Shown here: in pieces, positions 34,547 to 45,671 of the stretch
How the letters are laid out: each line of letters begins with the position of its first letter
Numbering within the stretch: the first letter of the stretch is position 1
Origin: Siphonodentalium dalli
Taxonomy: Eukaryota; Mollusca; Scaphopoda; Gadilida; Siphonodentaliidae
DNA: 64,000 nt
NCBI GenBank assembly: GCA_032622095.1
Contig: CP136061.1
Coordinates: forward strand, 9,813,287-9,877,286
Reading direction: 5' to 3'
The notes under the pieces: generated by a model
Databases searched by the model: none
What the model was told of the DNA's origin: nothing
What the model saw: only the letters and a program-made list of their open reading frames with translations
Program-made: the position numbers and the translations under genes

Positions 34547-34759
34547 CAGTAATGCTCTAATTAATCGACCCCTTAACCACAGCAGAAGTATGGGTAACTT
34601 TTCAGGATTTAGTCGGAAATATGGCTTGTTGCCATTCATCGGAAAGCTCTCCCCGAGAGCTTTCCGATGAATGGCAACAAACCATATTTCCGACTAAATC
34701 CTGAAAAGTTACCCAAAATTCTGCTGTGGTTAAGAGGTCGATTAATTAGAGCATTACTG
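34547..34759. mobile_element. Palindromic TA-flanked MITE, copy 1
   Basis: TA stands on both sides (34545-34546, 34760-34761). The whole 213 bp is a near-perfect palindrome with ends CAGTAATGCTCTAATTAATC and its inverse, and a centre at CTCTCCCCGAGAG. TA targets and the full palindrome point to a Tc1/mariner-type MITE. Confidence 0.82.
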
Positions 34760-35120
34760 TACCTGTACTGTGACGGAGAGATTGATGTGACTCCTTGCAT
34801 TAATTGGTACATTTCAAGCCGATGTTCCTGCTGTACAGTCATGCAGTTTCTTCCTAAATCTTCCATGACTGCATGTTTCTTTGAAAAAGAAATTGTGAAC
34901 TCTGAAATTGAAATAAAATAATTAAGTCTCAGCTATAAAGATGATTATACTGGTGTTATAGCATGAATCCACCACAAAATCATGTTGCCGAGTTTCAGTT
35001 CCCCTGCCTCACTATCTGAATTATATTTTGTTATCCAAATTATTTAAGCACAATGCTCGTATCGCATACGTTATACATATAGAATATACGGCTAGTACCG
35101 TCGGTTAAACGGTTTATGTA

Positions 35121-35297
35121 CAGTAATGCTCTAAGTAAGCGACTTCTTATGGCGAAATATGGCTTGTTGCCATTCATCGGAAAGCTCTCGGGGAGAGCTT
35201 TCCGATGAATGGCAACAAGCCATATTTCCGACTAAATCCTGAAAAGTTACCCATAATTCTGCTGTGGTTAAGAAGTCGCTTACTTAGAGCATTACTG
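35121..35297. mobile_element. Palindromic TA-flanked MITE, copy 2
   Basis: It has the same ends (CAGTAATGCTCTAAGTAAGC and inverse) and the same TA flanks (35119-35120, 35298-35299). The left half is about 36 bp shorter than in copy 1. Halves of the same family lie at 44116-44211 and 50172-50267 inside the large palindrome and at 20815-20885. Confidence 0.82.
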
Positions 35298-35339
35298 TAC
35301 GTGAGGGGGAATTCTATTTATAGATTCGAAATCCGTCCC

Positions 35340-37070
35340 TATTAGTGGAGTGGACGGAACCAATTTCAGAAAGTCTAGTCCATCGGCACCACACACAGGC
35401 TTGTGATACATCATTTTGAAGATTATGACATTCCGCATCGGATAGGACCCAGTGTGAAATATACAAATGATGCAAAAGATGATTTTTAGCTGACTAAGTG
35501 CCAAAATTCAGCAAAAATCCCTGTTTTTGTAAAATTCGGCAAAATGAGAAATAAAAGTATAGAAACGCGAACATTTTGCGCTAAAATATTGTAGTCTACA
35601 TACCTCTAGATATTTACTATGATAGTGGTGCGATTTCTCTGATATAAAGAAGATTTTTTATAGATTTATTATAAAAATAGACAAAACAGTGCAATTTTTT
35701 CTTTTTTTTTGCCTCACTTAATGGGCGATAGATCAATATTGTTTTGACCAAGGATATCTTTTATAGTCTAGAAAAGTGCGGATATATATACCGCATACGA
35801 CAATATGCTGACTATGCCATCATACTTAACACATGATGTGTTATGTAAGATTATTTCAACCCTCACCCCAAAATTCAGCAAAAAATCACTGTTTTAGGGA
35901 AATTCGGCACAAATGAATACAAAAGCACAGATATTCGGGATATGTTTGTGCTATGATATAGCAGGTTACACACTTACAAATACAAAGTAATGAAATGCCA
36001 TGATTGCGGTGATAGATGTAAACAATTCTTAAATTTACGTGGAAAATAGACAAAAATCATTCATTTTCAGTTGTTTCGCCCTTAATGGGCGATTATTCAG
36101 TATTGCATTGAATGGACATATAGTATATAATATAGAAACTTGTGGAAATATATACTGCATATGACTGTAAGATAATGATGTCATTCTTTGCCATAGATGC
36201 TATGTGGTGGTAGATTGTGTCACCCCCACCCCAAAATTCAGAAGGAAAAAAATCAGTTTTAGAAATTTCGGTATGGCAGAATACAAAAGCACAACTCCGA
36301 TTATTTGTACTATTATATTGAAATCTACCCACTTCGAGATATACATTCTGATAACGTCATGGTATCATTTACAGATGGCAAATTTCGGAGTTTTCTGATG
36401 AAATTAGACCGAAAATCGTTAAATATAAACTTGTTTTGCCCCTCTACATGGGTGATAATTCAATTCCATTTGGAACAATAATCCAGGACAAACTTCAAGA
36501 GTTGACGAGACACATAACGCATATGAATGTTTTCGGATTGTATCATCTTCTGTCGCATTTGTTTGGTTACGTTATATTGCATCCATCGCCCCAACAATAC
36601 AATACATTGCAAGATGAGACAAGCAAGGAATATTCCTATACACATTTATGCATTATACACATGCCTTATCAAGCTGAGGCGTTTGATATATAGTTACTTG
36701 AGTTGAAGAAAGTACATCATTGTATATGATTACTTCACATAATATAGCTTCACATTTGTATAAGATTATACGTATTGGAATGTTTAGTTATTGTTAATAA
36801 CCAGGTTCAGCCACAGTACATGTAACTTGTAACGTGTGTTGCCATTACCAACGAAATCATCTGACTCACATGACCATTCCGCTTACATGTACACCATCAA
36901 ATAACCGTTTAGACGTTTTGTGTCAAATGTGCAACATTGCGAAATGTGTATCAGAGGGGTGTCCAATCTTTATATCAATCGACGAACATGTGCTTGTTAA
37001 CTTTTGTTAAATTCTTCAGCAGCGGTGACCACGCCGTTACTTTTCCCAAATGGGTTGTTGGTACGACTTC
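35340..37070 (+). repeat. Left arm of a 1.7-kb inverted repeat
   Basis: It matches the reverse complement of 39880-41620 throughout (for example AGTCCATCGGCACCACACAC at the outer end and TTTTCCCAAATGGGTTGTTG at the inner end). The arm itself holds three diverged direct units of about 360 bp, each with AAAATTCAGCAAAAA, TTTGTATTCATTTGTGCC-like and TTAATGGGCGAT motifs (near 35510, 35870, 36230). Short frames inside are not convincing genes. Confidence 0.85.
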
Positions 37071-37570
37071 CTTTACAAGCCGTAGGTCGTCTGCACCCTG
37101 TGACCGATGAAAGTCAAAGTTTGTTTGTATCTGGGTGCACAAATGTTCCCCAATGAGGTCGTATAGCCTACTCTTCTTCGATACACATAGATGGTTTTTA
37201 GCGACCAATGGGCATGAACTACCCACGAGACGGCACAGCCATTAAGGTGAGCTCGCGATCTCACCACATCTATTCATGGCTCAACCCTGCAAGTTGAGCC
37301 AAGGGGTCGTGTTTGGAATGAACTTGCAGCCACCCGGGACTTGATGTCCCCCCCCCCGTGACTGCCACTTCCCTTTAATCATATAATAGAATATTTGTTT
37401 TACATCAACAGTACTGTACAAACAGTATATACACTGTATTTCTGTGGCTCTCATATCTGGGAGTCATCATCCACGACTTTGCCCTATGGGGAGCTTCCCA
37501 CAGTATTTGGGGTTTTAATGCGTCACGATCTTCTTGGTCACAGCCATCAAATCGAGCCTTGTCATCAACC
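37071..37570. other. Unassigned sequence between left arm and gypsy relic
   Basis: It includes a C-run (37350-37358) and TTGAGCCAAGGGGTCGTGTT. No gene is recognised. Confidence 0.4.
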
Positions 37571-38229
37571 TTGCGATGTTTTTTAATTCTACCTATCGTC
37601 CTTGAATCCCCCTTTGGGGTACCATGGCGCCGTTTCTGGGTTGGGCCATATTTCTTGGAATATGATGAGGAACAGATGCCGTAATATCTCCAAGGCCTTG
37701 GTCATTACATGTCGAATTTCTCTGACCATGTATGTCTTCCAATGTGTCACGAAGAATATATTTCTCCTGTGCATTTGGTTTCACGGGATAGGGTGGTTTT
37801 GGTTCAGCTCTTTGAAACTCATCCCCATTGTTTATGGTAGCAGAAACTACTGCTGTATTGCCATGTGATCATAGAGACCCATAATAGGTTCGCTAAGCTT
37901 TCTGAGCATTTGTGAATGTCCAGACCTTCCTGGAGTCACATATGGCATATTCTGCCAATATCTGTGTTCTCTACATAGCTGGTGCCTGATCCGTGGTGCT
38001 TATCGTGGTATAAGTGGGCTCGTGATCCAGTGTCAAAAGTTACAATTCCTTCTGTGGAATTTGTGTTGATGTGTTCTGACAAGTGACGAGAAGATACTAT
38101 CTCTGGCAGAGTTTCCGATGAGTTAGATGATACAACTCGGTAAGCCTTATTCGTTTCGTTGGACTCAATGATCAGCAGCTCGTGTGCTACATCAATTATG
38201 TAACATATGGTGTTTATCTTCCGATAAGT

Positions 38230-38655
38230 AGTCATACAGTTTCTTTGAGAGTATGGAAACTGTTGTTCCAGTACCAATCAGAAACCTCACTGGCTGCCCA
38301 TAGAGATTGCAATCTAAATATAGCCCCCCTCTTCAGAAGAGCTGTACATGTATCTAACAAACTCGTTGGAGTTACGATGTCCACTTGTGTTCTGCTCGTC
38401 TCCCCTACCACGATAGGCATTATGACACATGTCGCGTGGATTGTGAGAAGTTCTGCATCTGGTGCGTTCTTTGTATTCGTTTGTGTTATAATCAGGATTA
38501 TCATTATAATTATGTCTCCACTGTCTATCGTCACGACAGTCCATCCAGGACTCATTTGTGTTACTCTTTTTCTCCTTGTTTTGGTTCTCCAAGTTTCGTC
38601 TCAGAGATGGACTGTGATATCTGGGACGGTTGTGAGCTATTTTGAGTTTTCCCAT
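38230..38655 (-). pseudogene. Gypsy Gag linker and retropepsin start
   Basis: The frame 38655-38314 is an Asn/Arg/Asp-rich linker ending GYI-stop. A second frame starting about 38320 reads CNLYGQPVRFLIGTGTTVSI, the beginning of a gypsy protease. The catalytic Asp of the normal DTG/DSG triplet is replaced by Gly (GTG). The two frames overlap at a G-GGG-GGC run (about 38331-38325) with the second frame in the -1 register. The protease body downstream is not clearly readable. It is inactive by loss of the catalytic residue. Confidence 0.6.
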
Positions 38656-38745
38656 TAGAACCAGTTTGGGGCTTCAGTTAATTTCTTATCTTTTTGAGTT
38701 CTTCAAACTCTGAATTGCAGGTCCTTTGCCAAGGTGTCTCTCAGT

Positions 38746-38940
38746 TCATGTGTTGCAGTATGATATAACATATTGGTCAGACGTCGGTAACTTTTCCCCT
38801 GCCCTTTGTCGTCGTTCACGCAATTGTACGATCTGGTCAGTCAGGCTTTTGGCAGCAAATCGGCCTTCTATCGCACCAACAAGAACTTTGTAGTCTTCTT
38901 CTTGTCCTAGGAGTAGGTCACCGAGTGTTCCTTGCGCCAA
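38746..38940 (-). pseudogene. Gypsy Gag capsid fragment
   Basis: The frame has LVGAIEGRFAAKSLTDQIVQ and LRERRQRAGEKL, the pattern of the gypsy Gag C-terminal capsid helices (a run ending in Glu/Arg-rich QLRxRRQ). The sequence then continues in a shifted frame with RRLTNMLYHTATHELRDTLA, the usual next segment, so one frameshift near 38765 breaks it. The N-terminal part of Gag is not recognised upstream. Confidence 0.7.
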
Positions 38941-39186
38941 TCATCTCATCAATTTCCAATCCATTTATATTGGAACAAATTTCAAAGTGTACTTGGTGAT
39001 CTAACCATGATCTTGTGCCATTATAGCTATCTGGTGTCACAAATTGTTTCCGTTTTTCATCGGATTTTCTAGAACAATTTCGGTTCGGGTGGTATTGAGT
39101 GCAATGCATTACAATGCATGCCTACCGTAAATTATTATTTGCTGTGTTGGCACTTGACAGCTTACGCATAAAAACCTATTGCACGC

Positions 39187-39314
39187 ATGTTTCGCTATCA
39201 CCTTGGCTGGCCAAACCGACAATACACCACCATGTCATCGAACACTGTTGCTTTAATGTTCGATGACATGGTGGTGTATTGTCGGTTTGGCCAGCCAAGG
39301 TGATAGCGAAACAT
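39187..39314. repeat. Perfect 57-bp hairpin
   Basis: Arms 39187-39243 and 39258-39314 are exact reverse complements (starting ATGTTTCGCTATCACCTTGG) around a 14-nt loop ACTGTTGCTTTAAT. There is no TA or other target duplication that I can see. Confidence 0.9.
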
Positions 39315-39879
39315 TTTAACACATTGGCGGGTATATAGTAGACGACGATTGTTCAAATTCAGAGTTATAGCGAAGTAACGATAATTGTTAATGCAGAAAT
39401 TATCCGGGTGTAATTGATTCAGTAGAATTGAAGACGTTACATCAGGTTTCGTTCAGCAGCAACATATCAAGGACGTTCAACACGAAAGTTTTAATATCAG
39501 TTTTATCGCCACGCGATACAACGCATGAATTACGCATATGGTGCTACAGGTACATCACTAGAATATGTGTTCTTTCTATCAGTTGTCGATTTCCAATAGT
39601 TTCGAGAAACTCAAGTATATATGGGCACGCGAGTTTTGCACGCATTCATATAGTGTACAACTAACAATATTTATCATGTAAACAACATAATTAAATACAA
39701 ACATAACTATATCACAATGCTGCGTGAGGCAAGAAGATTGAATGCAACGAACGGCACTATTTTCTCCCAAATGGACTCGCAATCGTCACTTCAGTAAAAA
39801 TGTGTTTAGACCGTACGAAACACATACGCCTACTATAAGCTATACTCGTAATTCCTATATGTATAGTACTACTATAATG

Positions 39880-41620
39880 GTAGTTCGTACCAACAACCCA
39901 TTTGGGAAAAGTAACGACGTGGTCACCGCTACTGAAGAATTTAACAAAAGTTCACTAAGCACATGTTCGTCGATTGATATAAAGATTGGACACCCCTCTG
40001 ATACACATTTCGCAATGCTGCACATTTGACACAAAACGTCTAAACGGTTGTTTGATGGTGTACGTGTAAGCGGAATGGTCATGTGAGTCAGGTGATTTTG
40101 TTGGCAATGGCAACACGTGTTACAAGTTACATGCATGTACTGTGGCTGGACCTGGTTATTAACAAACACTAAACCTCCAAATATGTATAATCTTATACAA
40201 CTGTGAAGCTATATTATGCGAAGTAAACAAATACAATGATGTAATTTCTTCAACCGAAGTAGCTATCAAACACCTCAGCTTGATAAGGTATGTGTATAAT
40301 GCATAAATGTGTATAGGAATATTCCGTGTTTGTCTCATCTTGCAATGTATTGTTGGGGCGATGGGTGAAATAACGGCAAATGTGACAGAAGATGATACAA
40401 TCCGAAAACATCCATATGCATTATGTGTCTCGTCAACTCTTGAGAGTTTGTCCTGGATTATTGTTCAAAATGGAATTGAATTATCACCCATGTAGAGGGG
40501 CAAAACAAGTTTATATTTCACGATTTTCGGTCTACTTTCATCAGAAAACTCCGAAATGTTGCCATCTGTAAACTATACGATGGCGTTATCATAATCTATA
40601 TCTCGAAATGGGTAGACTTCAATATAATAGCACAAAATAATCGGAATTGTGCTTTTGTATTCTGCCATACCGAAATTTCTAAAACTGATTTTGTTTCTTC
40701 TGAAATTTGGGGTGGGGGTAACACAATCTACCACCACATAGCATCTATGGCAAAGAATGATATCCTTATCTTACAACCATATGCAGTATATATTTCCACA
40801 AGTTTCTATATTATATACGGGATTTCCATTCAATGCAATACTGAATAATCGCCTATTAAGAGGGGCAAAACAACTGAAAATGAATGATTTTTTGTCTATT
40901 TTCCACGTAAATTTAAGAAATTGTCACATTTATCACCGCAATCATGGCATTTCATTACTTTGTATTTATAAGTGTGTAACCTGCTATATCGTAGCACAAA
41001 CATATCCCGAATACCTGTTCTTTTGTATTCATTTGTGCCGAATTTCCCTAAAACGGTGACTTTTTGATGAATTTTGGGGTGAGGGTTGAAATAATCTCAC
41101 ATAACACACCACGTGCTAAATATGATGATATATTCAACATACTGTCGTATGCGGTATATATACGCACTTTTCTAGACTATATACGATATCCCCGGTCAAA
41201 ACAATATTGATCTATCGCCCATTAAGTGAGGCAAAAAAATTGAAAAATTGCGCTATTTTGACTATTTTTACAATAAATCTTTAAAAAATCTTAGTTATAT
41301 CAGAGAAATCGTACCATTATCATAGTAAATATCTAGAGATATGTAGACTACAATATTTTAGCGCAAAATGTTCGCATTTCTATACTTTTATTTCTTATTT
41401 TGCCGAATTTTTCAAAAACAGGGATTTTTGCTGAATTTTGGCACTTAATCGGCTAAAAATCATCTTTTGCATCATTTGTATATTTCACACCGGGTCCTAT
41501 CCGATGCGGAATGTCATAACCTTCAAAATGATGTATCACAAGCCCGTGTGTGGTGCCGATGGACTAAACTCCTACTTCTAGTGAGCTTTTTGAGTTTGTC
41601 CGCTCTACTATATTGGGGCC
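39880..41620 (-). repeat. Right arm of the 1.7-kb inverted repeat
   Basis: This is the reverse complement of 35340-37070, with many substitutions and small indels, so the two arms are older than those of the palindrome at 43324-51055. The centre of symmetry is near 38470, within the gypsy relic. Confidence 0.85.
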
Positions 41621-42282
41621 TCCCCAGGGGTACTAAATGATTTGAAGTGGGGATCGCATAGAGAATCTGCAGATCGACCAGATCCCAAATGTTCCACTCC
41701 CACCCACGAACAGACTGCGATTGATTAAGGAAACAACGAACTGTCCTCTAGCTTTCCAGAGTCCTATTCAAAATCAGAAACACTCTTCATGGTCCCTCCC
41801 ATTTGTTTCCTGAATATTATCAACGGGATAGTGTTTCTATGTGGTTTGAAGCCCACACATAGTTTCATATTCAGCTTCCTACACCCCGACCACTGCTCTC
41901 CTGCACCCAATCAGACCCTCCAATGGAATATAGGCTCTATACAGAGGGGCGCAGTGATATAAGCCCCCAAATGGAATAGCAAACCCATCGTGCACCTCCC
42001 AACCAACAAAACGACAGCCAATTCGAGAATTGGCGAATTGGATTCTGGTGTACTATTCAGAATTCTATTCTATCCCCGGGGATATAAGTTATTTGATGTG
42101 GAAGTTTGGTTAGATGATCCGCCAATTGTCATGAACTCAAATCCTGCCCCCCCCCCTCCGACCGACAGATAGTGAATTACTGGAAAAAGAACAAAATAAA
42201 CCCGCCATCTCCCTGTCTACCTTAATGAGTTAGTCTAATGTTTTGACTGCGTTTTGAACTGGGCACTGGGAACTTGATTCTA
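41621..42282. other. Gene-free stretch
   Basis: Mixed sequence without repeats that I can match elsewhere in the window. The plus-strand frame 41990-42172 is probably chance. Confidence 0.4.
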
Positions 42283-42575
42283 ACTTCACATACTTATGTC
42301 CCAAGGGTTACTACTGGGATGCATATAAAGCTGCCACATAAAATCACTTCTTATAACTTCTGTAATGTCTGTCCCGCGGGTTACTACTGGGACGCAGATA
42401 AAGCTGTGCAATAAAATCACTTTTATAAGTTGTAAATTCTGTAACGTTTGTCGAGCTCTGTCACAAGGGTTACTACTGAGACGCAGATAACCATTAGAAA
42501 AGATTATATGTCTTCTATCCGCTTTTGTAACGCTTGACCCGCTCTGTCCCAAGGCTTTCTACATGGGACAAAAAC
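42283..42575. repeat. Tandem repeat of ~75-90 bp, four units
   Basis: Each unit contains a variant of GTCCCAAGGGTTACTACTGGGA and then GCAGATAAAGCTG and AAAATCACTTTTATAA. Unit starts lie near 42297, 42370, 42461 and 42547. It sits just outside the outer end of the viral-type element. Confidence 0.7.
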
Positions 42576-43559
42576 ATACCCCATAACTTTCTGCTCACGT
42601 TTCTTGCCCTATCTAAAAGCACAAACGATTGCGATGGAACCCAAAATACGAATGCCTGGTCGCGGTTACGGTATTATAAAAACCTGTTTCTGATCTCGAT
42701 AATTTCATAAACAATGCCACGTGGAGAAATATGGATTCCCATTCATTCCTTTGCGTAGTTGTTTAAATAATACTCCCAAAAACAGAGTACGGCTAATTTA
42801 TTGAATATAATTTATTATTATAACCCCAAAATTTGTGGAACTTATTTTAGAGGGCCCCTCCCCCCCTTTCGTACGCCGGATTCGACCCATTTTGGACCCG
42901 TACGCCGGATTCAAGACACAAATTAAGCTGGATTCCGGATTCATGTATTTATATAAACGGATTCCATTTCGGGTGAAATATTGCGATTTGGTTCCTCATT
43001 TGGTCATAATAGATCATAATATGATGAATTTTATATGGGATCCAATCTGATGCACACTCTTATAGGACTTAGTCCGTATATATTCGTTTGTATACGGTGC
43101 TCTTTATCTTTCCGGTCATTATTTGCGGCGGTTGACCGAAGTGTAGATTTACCGGAACCGGCAAGAGTTACGGTTCCTAATTAGTGTCAAGGCCATTGCA
43201 TCAAAATTGGATTCCCATAAATTTCGCGTGTTTACCGGTATGCTGCTAGAAACAGCGTGTAGGTTTGTCATTTCGGGATGGAACTCGCCCCTAGATGAGG
43301 AGTTTTGTTGCTGAACTGAGCAAAGTAGTAACCGTGGCGCTATTAGGTCAATTCTATCGATTTTTTCCCCCTTTGTTTCATCCTATTGAGGGCCAATGGT
43401 AGGGGTTTATTATGGGTCCTTATTGTATTAGAGCCCCTCCTTTTCCTTCTCACTTATATGATAGGTAGAATGAATTAATGAAGCCCCTCCTTTTCGTTCT
43501 TAATTATTTGATAGGTTTTAATTAAAGTCGCTTTAATTATATGATAGGGTACCGAAACT

Positions 43560-43945
43560 CCTCCTTATTGGATCCAACAATGGGCACCATAATTGTCAGC
43601 AAGCCTCGTGGACCACGTGCTCCTGGAACAATGGAATCGTGCAGGTGTTTGGACATTTTGAAAACAATGGAATAGTGCACCTGGTTAGACCACGTGCTGA
43701 CGCCTTGTTAATAATCCCGCCACAATTTTTCCCTCGTGTATCTGAGGCGCGCGAATCGTAAACATTAGTATAAAGAGAATGTGTCTCACTTCGGTATGAA
43801 AAACCACGCTATCCTGGAACAATGGAAGCGTGCACCTGCATAGTGCACCTGGTTAGACCACGTGCTGACGCCTTGTTAATAATCCCGCCACAATTTTTCC
43901 CTCGTGTATCTGAGGCGCGCGAATCGTAAACATTAGTTTGTCCAC
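43560..43945. repeat. Direct repeats at the outer side of the left arm
   Basis: A stretch of about 98 bp starting CTGGTTAGACCACGTGCTGA occurs at 43681 and 43849 (offset 168). AAAGAGAATGTGTCTCACTT occurs twice as well (43771, 44075). They are mirrored in the right arm (50305-50820). They may be subterminal control repeats of the element. Confidence 0.75.
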
Positions 43946-44115
43946 GCAGTGTGGATTGTGAGTCAAGGCCCTCACCACTGTATTCGAAAGCAACCACTAA
44001 TAAATATGGTGGCCATTGTTGGGTCGAATATGGAGCATTCGTTGTCAATATAGCTCTGATGTGGTCAAAATAAAGAGAATGTGTCTCACTTCGGTGTGAA
44101 AAATAAAAATAAAAC

Positions 44116-44211
44116 GAGAGCTTTCCGTTGAATGGCAACAAGCCATATTGCCGACTGAAAAGTTACCCATAATTCTCCTGCGGTTAAGTCGATTATTTAG
44201 GGCAATACTTC
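44116..44211. mobile_element. Half of the palindromic TA MITE in the left arm
   Basis: GAGAGCTTTCCGTTGAATGG through AAAAGTTACCCATAATTCTC and TTTAGGGCAATACT matches one half of the MITEs at 34547 and 35121. It is mirrored at 50172-50267. A host MITE inside the viral-type arm indicates that the unit was resident in a genome before it was doubled. Confidence 0.75.
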
Positions 44212-44357
44212 CATTGTGTCAAAATCCTATTGACCTCCATGTATAATCTATCCAGTAATGATTTCACAGATATAATAATCTGGATCAAGCAATTATTTAA
44301 TTTCACCTAAGTCTGTCTGTTTCCGATGTCAAGAGCAAAAAAAAAATGAAGTAGCCA

Positions 44358-44545
44358 CAGGTGTAAACGCCAATATGGCTTTTCTAATGGTTTATGCTAG
44401 TATCTATTGTTAATTGCGGTTGATTGTTCCTCAGTAGCGGCAGGTGTACACACCAAGGTCGAATATGGTATGTTCGAATGGTTTATGCAATTATGTCCCA
44501 TCTAAGCGCAGGTGTCCTATTTTAATTGGAGGTCAAATGTAAACA
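44358..44545. promoter_or_regulatory. Repeats upstream of the packaging ATPase
   Basis: Three partial copies of a unit with AGGTGTAAACGCCAATATGG / AGGTGTACACACCAAGGTCG / CAGGTGTCCTAT and ATGGTTTATGC are spaced at about 65-85 bp. They lie 150-340 bp ahead of the gene and are mirrored at 49838-50025. Possible control elements; function is inferred from position only. Confidence 0.4.
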
Positions 44546-44629
44546 AATTAATTATAATGACAGTACGTCGCAGCGCATCACAGTCGTGTTTATCATATCC
44601 ATAGAGCTATGTGATATCAGAGGTGTCGC

Positions 44630-44635
44630 TATATA
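44630..44635 (+). promoter_or_regulatory. Putative TATA box of the left ATPase gene
   Basis: TATATA within GTCGCTATATACAGCG, 72 bp before the preferred ATG. The IAP gene has a similar element (TATATAGTCG) at 46351. The mirror copy lies at 49748-49753. Confidence 0.4.
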
Positions 44636-44692
44636 CAGCGGGGTGTGTTATCGATTGATAAGTAATAAGGGAACAAAATAGTTTTTATGTGA

Positions 44693-45352
44693 ATGTTAAC
44701 AATGGCGCTTATTCAATTTGAGGCGAATTCGAGTTATATTATTTCTGGGGCTACCAAATCCGGCAAAACACAATGGGTGTTTAAATTTCTGAGGAATATA
44801 CAAGCAATAATTGAAAGAGACCCACCGCGCAAAATTCTATACTGCTTTGGTGCATATCAATTATTATACGATGAAATGAAAAAAACAATTCCGAATATTA
44901 CTTTTAATGAAGGAATGCCCAGTACAAAAGTTTTAGAAAAATTTGCTGATGGTCAACCCGCGCTCATAATTCTAGATGATTTGGGGCATAAAGTATTAAA
45001 CAATTCTGATATAGAGTGTGCATTCACCCAAACATGTCACCATAAAAACTTGTCAGTAATAATAATACTACAAAATTCTTTTCAACGTGGTTCATCAGCT
45101 AGGACCATAGCTCTCAATGCCTCCTATCTGGTTCTGTTAAAAAGTCCAAGAGATTTAGCCCAAATACGATATTTGGGCCAGCAATTATTTCCCGGGAAAA
45201 CACGATTTCTCCCTGATGTCTATATGGATACGGTTATCTCAAGAAGATTTGGTTATCTGGTGGTAGACTTGACCACGAATGCTGAAGAGGAATTCCGTGT
45301 GAGAACCGATATATTTCCCGGGGAATATCCTATTATATACAAAACTTTATAA
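44693..45352 (+). CDS. Packaging ATPase, FtsK/A32-like (left arm)
   Basis: A 219-codon frame; the second ATG (44702, context ACAATGG) is the better start, giving 216 residues. Walker A is GATKSGKT (residues 19-26), Walker B LIILDD (91-96), and a later block HHKNLSVIIILQNSF with ARTIALNASYLVLLKSPRD matches the conserved C-terminal motifs of genome-packaging ATPases of Polintons/Mavericks, adintoviruses and the poxvirus A32 group. Length is typical for the Polinton type. It would drive DNA into capsids, so its presence without capsid genes is odd. The next gene begins 9 bp after its stop. The mirror copy differs by Phe/Leu at residue 31. Confidence 0.88.
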   Translation: MLTMALIQFEANSSYIISGATKSGKTQWVFKFLRNIQAIIERDPPRKILYCFGAYQLLYDEMKKTIPNITFNEGMPSTKVLEKFADGQPALIILDDLGHKVLNNSDIECAFTQTCHHKNLSVIIILQNSFQRGSSARTIALNASYLVLLKSPRDLAQIRYLGQQLFPGKTRFLPDVYMDTVISRRFGYLVVDLTTNAEEEFRVRTDIFPGEYPIIYKTL

Positions 45353-45361
45353 GGGGAAAAA

Positions 45362-45670
45362 ATGGCTAGTCAATTAGTGAAAGACAATTTGGATTTTTTG
45401 TATCTGCTTGCATCAACCGATTCTAAAAGTCAACTAAAGGCGCTCATTTATTCTTCATCATATGATCAAGTTAGAGCTATAGCTGAAATAGCCATCAATG
45501 TTATACGAGGTGTACTAACTATTTCTTTGGACACAATAGTTCCCTATAAGAGTATATATAGACAATTAGAGGATCATAAGCTAGGAGTACGAAGAAAGAA
45601 GTCAGTTCTTAAAAGAAATCCAGAAGCAGTCAAAAGTTTACTAAGACTCATTCCTCTGAGAGATATATAA
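45362..45670 (+). CDS. Small helical protein, possibly a core (pX-like) protein (left arm)
   Basis: 102 codons. The N-terminal half is predicted helical (LVKDNLDFLYLLAS, QLKALIYSSSYDQVRAIAEI) and the C-terminal quarter is strongly basic (DHKLGVRRKKSVLKR). This layout (DSKxQxKALI near residue 20, AIxExAxNVIxG in the middle, RRKKSVL near the end) is one I associate with small proteins beside the packaging ATPase in adintovirus-like elements, some likened to adenovirus core protein X. That link is from memory. The next ORF starts 1 bp after its stop. Mirror copy: Glu to Ala in RQLEDHK. Confidence 0.55.
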   Translation: MASQLVKDNLDFLYLLASTDSKSQLKALIYSSSYDQVRAIAEIAINVIRGVLTISLDTIVPYKSIYRQLEDHKLGVRRKKSVLKRNPEAVKSLLRLIPLRDI

Positions 45671-45671
45671 T

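Larger units (their letters stand above)
37571..38945 (-). mobile_element. Decayed Ty3/gypsy retrotransposon (gag, protease)
   Basis: On the minus strand a Gag capsid piece (38940-38746) is followed by a polar linker (38655-38314) and a retropepsin start (about 38320-38240), the gypsy order. Downstream to about 37570 the sequence is probably more of the same element, but I cannot recognise reverse transcriptase motifs there. No LTRs are seen. It lies between the arms of the 1.7-kb inverted repeat. Confidence 0.65.

Noticed and set aside
36436-36693. 85-codon frame in the left arm of the 1.7-kb inverted repeat
   Set aside because: The right-arm equivalent is broken by indels, so the frame is not maintained.
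37405-37701. 97-codon open frame on the minus strand next to the gypsy relic (contains KRRHGTPKGDSRTIGRIKKH)
   Set aside because: No start, no recognised domain, and neighbouring frames are equally open; probably decayed gypsy or chance.
43809-44141. 110-codon frame mirrored at 50238-50570
   Set aside because: Open in both arms only because the arms are nearly identical; it crosses a MITE half and direct repeats.
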